A DNA stretch of 7,488 nt from an uncultured Pseudomonas sp. (GTDB taxonomy: Bacteria > Pseudomonadota > Gammaproteobacteria > Pseudomonadales > Pseudomonadaceae): contig CALMID010000019.1 in the NCBI GenBank assembly GCA_937863915.1, forward strand, positions 1 through 7,488, read 5' to 3'. A program made the position numbers and the translations under genes. A model generated the notes under the pieces. The model did not search any database, was not told where the DNA came from, and was given only the letters and a program-made list of their open reading frames with translations. This document shows positions 6,055 through 7,488 of this stretch, one piece after another. Numbering within the stretch: position 1 is the first letter of the stretch; each line of letters starts with the position of its first letter.

Positions 6055-6396
6055 TCAGCTGCGGAAGATGAAGTACACCGCGCCGAGCAGGCACAGTCCG
6101 GCCCACAGGTAGTCGAGTTTCAATGGCTGCTGCATGTACAGCACGCTGAAGGGTACGAAGATCGCCAGGGTGATGACTTCCTGCATGATCTTCAGCTGGC
6201 CAACCGACAGTTCGGTGTAGCCGATGCGGTTGGCCGGCACCATGATCAGGTATTCGAACAGGGCGATGCCCCAGCAGATCAGCGCGGCGATATACCAGGG
6301 CTTGCTGCCGAGGGTCTTGAGGTGGCCGTACCAGGCGAACGTCATGAACAGATTGGACAGGCAGAGCAGGGCGGCAGTTTGCATCCAGACCGGCAT
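6055..6396 (-). CDS. DMT-superfamily small membrane protein (DUF486)
   Basis: A 113-residue inner-membrane protein with four predicted helices, roughly residues 5-24, 34-53, 70-88 and 94-111. This is the four-helix half-size layout of DUF486 proteins, which are related to the drug/metabolite transporter superfamily and the EmrE-like fold. Recognisable family stretches are LSNLFMTFAWYGHLK (13-27), the motif around EYLIMVPANRIGY (48-60) and LKIMQEVITL (68-77). A conserved Glu (E48) and Glu (E72) within or next to helices could carry protons or cations, by analogy with EmrE only. Function and substrate are unknown, and such small proteins normally work as dimers. The RBS is weak (GAG about ten bases before ATG); the in-frame ATG at residue 5 is an alternative start. 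It converges on the dehydrogenase with no terminator between them. Confidence 0.87.
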   Translation of the reverse strand: MPVWMQTAALLCLSNLFMTFAWYGHLKTLGSKPWYIAALICWGIALFEYLIMVPANRIGYTELSVGQLKIMQEVITLAIFVPFSVLYMQQPLKLDYLWAGLCLLGAVYFIFRS

Positions 6397-6423
6397 GGCG
6401 GGTTCTCACAGGACAAAACCGCA

Positions 6424-6452
6424 AGCCTAATCAGCTGACGGCCATGCGCCAA
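6424..6452 (-). promoter_or_regulatory. Candidate promoter for the DUF486 gene
   Basis: On the minus strand TTGGCG (6452-6447) and TAGGCT (6429-6424) are spaced by exactly 17 bases, with a predicted start near 6417 and a leader of about 20 bases. The rest of the 136-bp divergent gap (6397-6532) holds only a weak plus-strand candidate for the next operon: CTGCCG at 6473-6478 and TACTAT at 6497-6502. Confidence 0.5.
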
Positions 6453-6532
6453 GGGTAATCTGAGTTGCAGGGCTGCCGCCCGTGCGGTGTTGGCGTTACT
6501 ATCGCCGCCCTTCAATGGTGTGGGAGGTTTTC

Positions 6533-6787
6533 ATGGAGTGTCGTGCTGGCTGTGGAGCTTGCTGCATTGCTCCCTCCATCAGTTCACCCATTCCCGGAAT
6601 GCCCAATGGCAAGGCGGCGGGTGAGCGTTGCGTGCAGCTGGATGAGAGGGACTTTTGTCGCCTGTTCGGCTTGCCGGAGCGGCCTGCCGTGTGTCTCGGA
6701 TTCAAGCCCGATGAGATGGTCTGTGGTGGTTCCCGTCAGGAGGCGCTGCGTCTGATCGGCTGGCTGGAGCAGGCTACGGCGGTTTAG
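6533..6787 (+). CDS. YkgJ-family cysteine cluster protein
   Basis: An 84-residue small protein with eight cysteines at 3, 7, 10, 11, 33, 42, 54 and 64. The N-terminal CxxxCxxCC arrangement (CRAGCGACC, 3-11) followed by PSISSPIPGMP is the signature of the YkgJ/UPF0153 group, thought to bind zinc or an iron-sulfur cluster. The later C33, C42, C54 and C64 complete the ligand set. It has no signal peptide and is probably cytosolic. Biochemical role is unknown; family members have been guessed to be metal chelators or oxidoreductases. The start at 6533 is chosen because GGGAGG (6522-6527) precedes it by five bases; the longer in-frame start at 6482 would add 17 residues unlike the family N-terminus. 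The START-domain gene follows after 52 bp with no terminator, suggesting an operon. Confidence 0.87.
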   Translation: MECRAGCGACCIAPSISSPIPGMPNGKAAGERCVQLDERDFCRLFGLPERPAVCLGFKPDEMVCGGSRQEALRLIGWLEQATAV

Positions 6788-6839
6788 TGCGCTCGGATGG
6801 ATGGTTCGAGCGGATAACGGTTTGGTGAGGAGAAGGTTG

Positions 6840-7448
6840 ATGGGAATGTTGCGTGGTGTCTCCGCCGCTTGTGCGGTGCTGGTTCTGGCTGCCGCCGGTG
6901 CACAGGCCGAAGAGTGGAAACTGGCCAAGGATGAAGATGGCATTCAGGTTTACCTCAATAGCGTGCCGGGATCGAAGTACAAGGCCTACCGCGGCGTTAC
7001 GCTGATCAAGGCGGATATGGCCCGCCTGCGCAAGTTGCAGGAGGACGTGGCAGGCTCCTGTGCCTGGATTCACGAGTGCCGTGAGCAGAAGTCGCTGAAG
7101 GCCGAAGGCGACAAGCACTGGACCTATACGCGCTTCAATACGCCCTGGCCGGTGACGCCGCGTGACTCGGTCATGGAGGTTACGACCGAGGAAGGTGCTG
7201 ACGGCAGCATCACCCGTCACCTCAAGGGCGTGCCGACCTATGTGCCGGAGGAGAAGGGCTTTGTGCGGGTGAGCAAGGTCGAGGGCATCTGGAAGTTCAC
7301 GCCAAAGGCCGATGGCCAGGTTGAGGCGCTGTATCAGGTGCATACCGAGCCGGGTGGCAGCATTCCCTCCTGGCTGGCCAACAGCTTCGTGGTCGATGCG
7401 CCGTATCTGACGCTGGAGAAGCTGCGCGCGCTCGCCGAAAAGCGCTGA
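6840..7448 (+). CDS. Exported START-domain protein
   Basis: A 202-residue protein with a clear Sec signal peptide: a positive residue at R5, a hydrophobic core at 7-19 and an AQA cleavage site after residue 23. The rest (about 24-202) is one START/lipid-transfer-type domain of the usual length. It opens with WKLAKDEDGIQVYLNSVPGS and closes with the typical EPGGSIPSWLANSFV and a final amphipathic helix (PYLTLEKLRALAEK) that caps the lipid pocket in this fold. Two cysteines, in GSCAWIHECRE, could form a disulfide in the periplasm. Lipid or hydrophobic-ligand binding is inferred from the fold; the ligand is unknown. The ATG at 6840 has GAGGAG seven bases upstream; an in-frame GTG at 6801 would spoil the signal peptide. 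It lies 52 bp after the YkgJ-type gene, probably in the same transcript, and is followed by a terminator. Confidence 0.9.
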   Translation: MGMLRGVSAACAVLVLAAAGAQAEEWKLAKDEDGIQVYLNSVPGSKYKAYRGVTLIKADMARLRKLQEDVAGSCAWIHECREQKSLKAEGDKHWTYTRFNTPWPVTPRDSVMEVTTEEGADGSITRHLKGVPTYVPEEKGFVRVSKVEGIWKFTPKADGQVEALYQVHTEPGGSIPSWLANSFVVDAPYLTLEKLRALAEKR

Positions 7449-7460
7449 ACGACAGGCAAT

Positions 7461-7488
7461 AAAAAACGGGAGCCGAGGCTCCCGTTTT
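7461..7488. terminator. Intrinsic terminator after the START-domain gene, cut by window end
   Basis: CGGGAGC (7467-7473), loop CGAG, GCTCCCG (7478-7484), then at least four T residues running off the window. Six A residues precede the stem, so it may also act for a convergent gene to the right. It begins 12 bases after the START gene stop. Confidence 0.9.

Noticed and set aside
5975..6424. 149-codon minus-strand frame overlapping the DUF486 gene
   Set aside because: It is an Arg/Pro/His-rich shadow without hydrophobic segments; the overlapping 113-residue frame is a recognisable four-helix membrane protein.
6774..7343. 189-codon minus-strand frame opposite the START-domain gene
   Set aside because: It is antisense to a protein with a clear signal peptide and domain, and has no RBS or motif of its own.
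1..7488. Defence system, CRISPR array, prophage or transposon
   Set aside because: There are no repeat arrays, transposase or integrase motifs, terminal inverted repeats or composition breaks. The exonuclease and ABC exporter are ordinary chromosomal family members with no defence-type partners.

Overview
The window looks like a chromosomal segment from a Pseudomonas-type gammaproteobacterium. Coding density is high, base composition is GC-rich with strong G/C preference at third positions, and ribosome binding sites are of the GGAGG/GAGGAA type. The gene set also recalls a P. aeruginosa neighbourhood as I remember it: a small PA1571-like protein, then an ATP-NAD-kinase-family protein, and further on a 3-hydroxyisobutyrate-dehydrogenase-family oxidoreductase. 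The genus call rests on family recognition and memory of gene order, not on a database search. I see no mobile elements, CRISPR arrays, rRNA or tRNA genes, and no sign of recent transfer.

Layout, left to right. (1) The window opens inside pdxB (+), the vitamin B6 biosynthetic dehydrogenase; about 112 N-terminal residues lie upstream. (2) A 59-residue gene on the minus strand (813-992) converges on it, with the two stop codons directly abutting. (3) A plus-strand pair follows: an ATP-NAD-kinase-family protein (COG3199 type) and, 36 bp later, a full-length homodimer-type ABC exporter that starts with TTG. A bidirectional hairpin terminator closes this pair. (4) On the minus strand lie ppnP (nucleoside phosphorylase) and a DEDDh-type 3'-5' exonuclease. 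They are separated by a hairpin terminator that appears to contain a promoter for ppnP. (5) A plus-strand NAD(P)-dependent beta-hydroxyacid dehydrogenase is divergent from the exonuclease. (6) A small DUF486/DMT-type membrane protein on the minus strand converges on it with a single base between stop codons. (7) A plus-strand pair ends the window: a YkgJ-type cysteine-cluster protein and an exported START-domain protein, followed by a strong terminator cut by the window edge.

The genes are mostly housekeeping or conserved-uncharacterised and do not form one pathway. pdxB and ppnP belong to cofactor and nucleotide metabolism, and the COG3199 protein may belong there too. The membrane and envelope genes are the ABC exporter, the DUF486 protein and the START protein. 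I do not see a convincing new multi-gene system. The points most worth a second look are the promoter nested in a terminator ahead of ppnP, the small PA1571-like protein, and the two operons that pair proteins of unknown substrate (kinase plus exporter; cysteine-cluster plus START).
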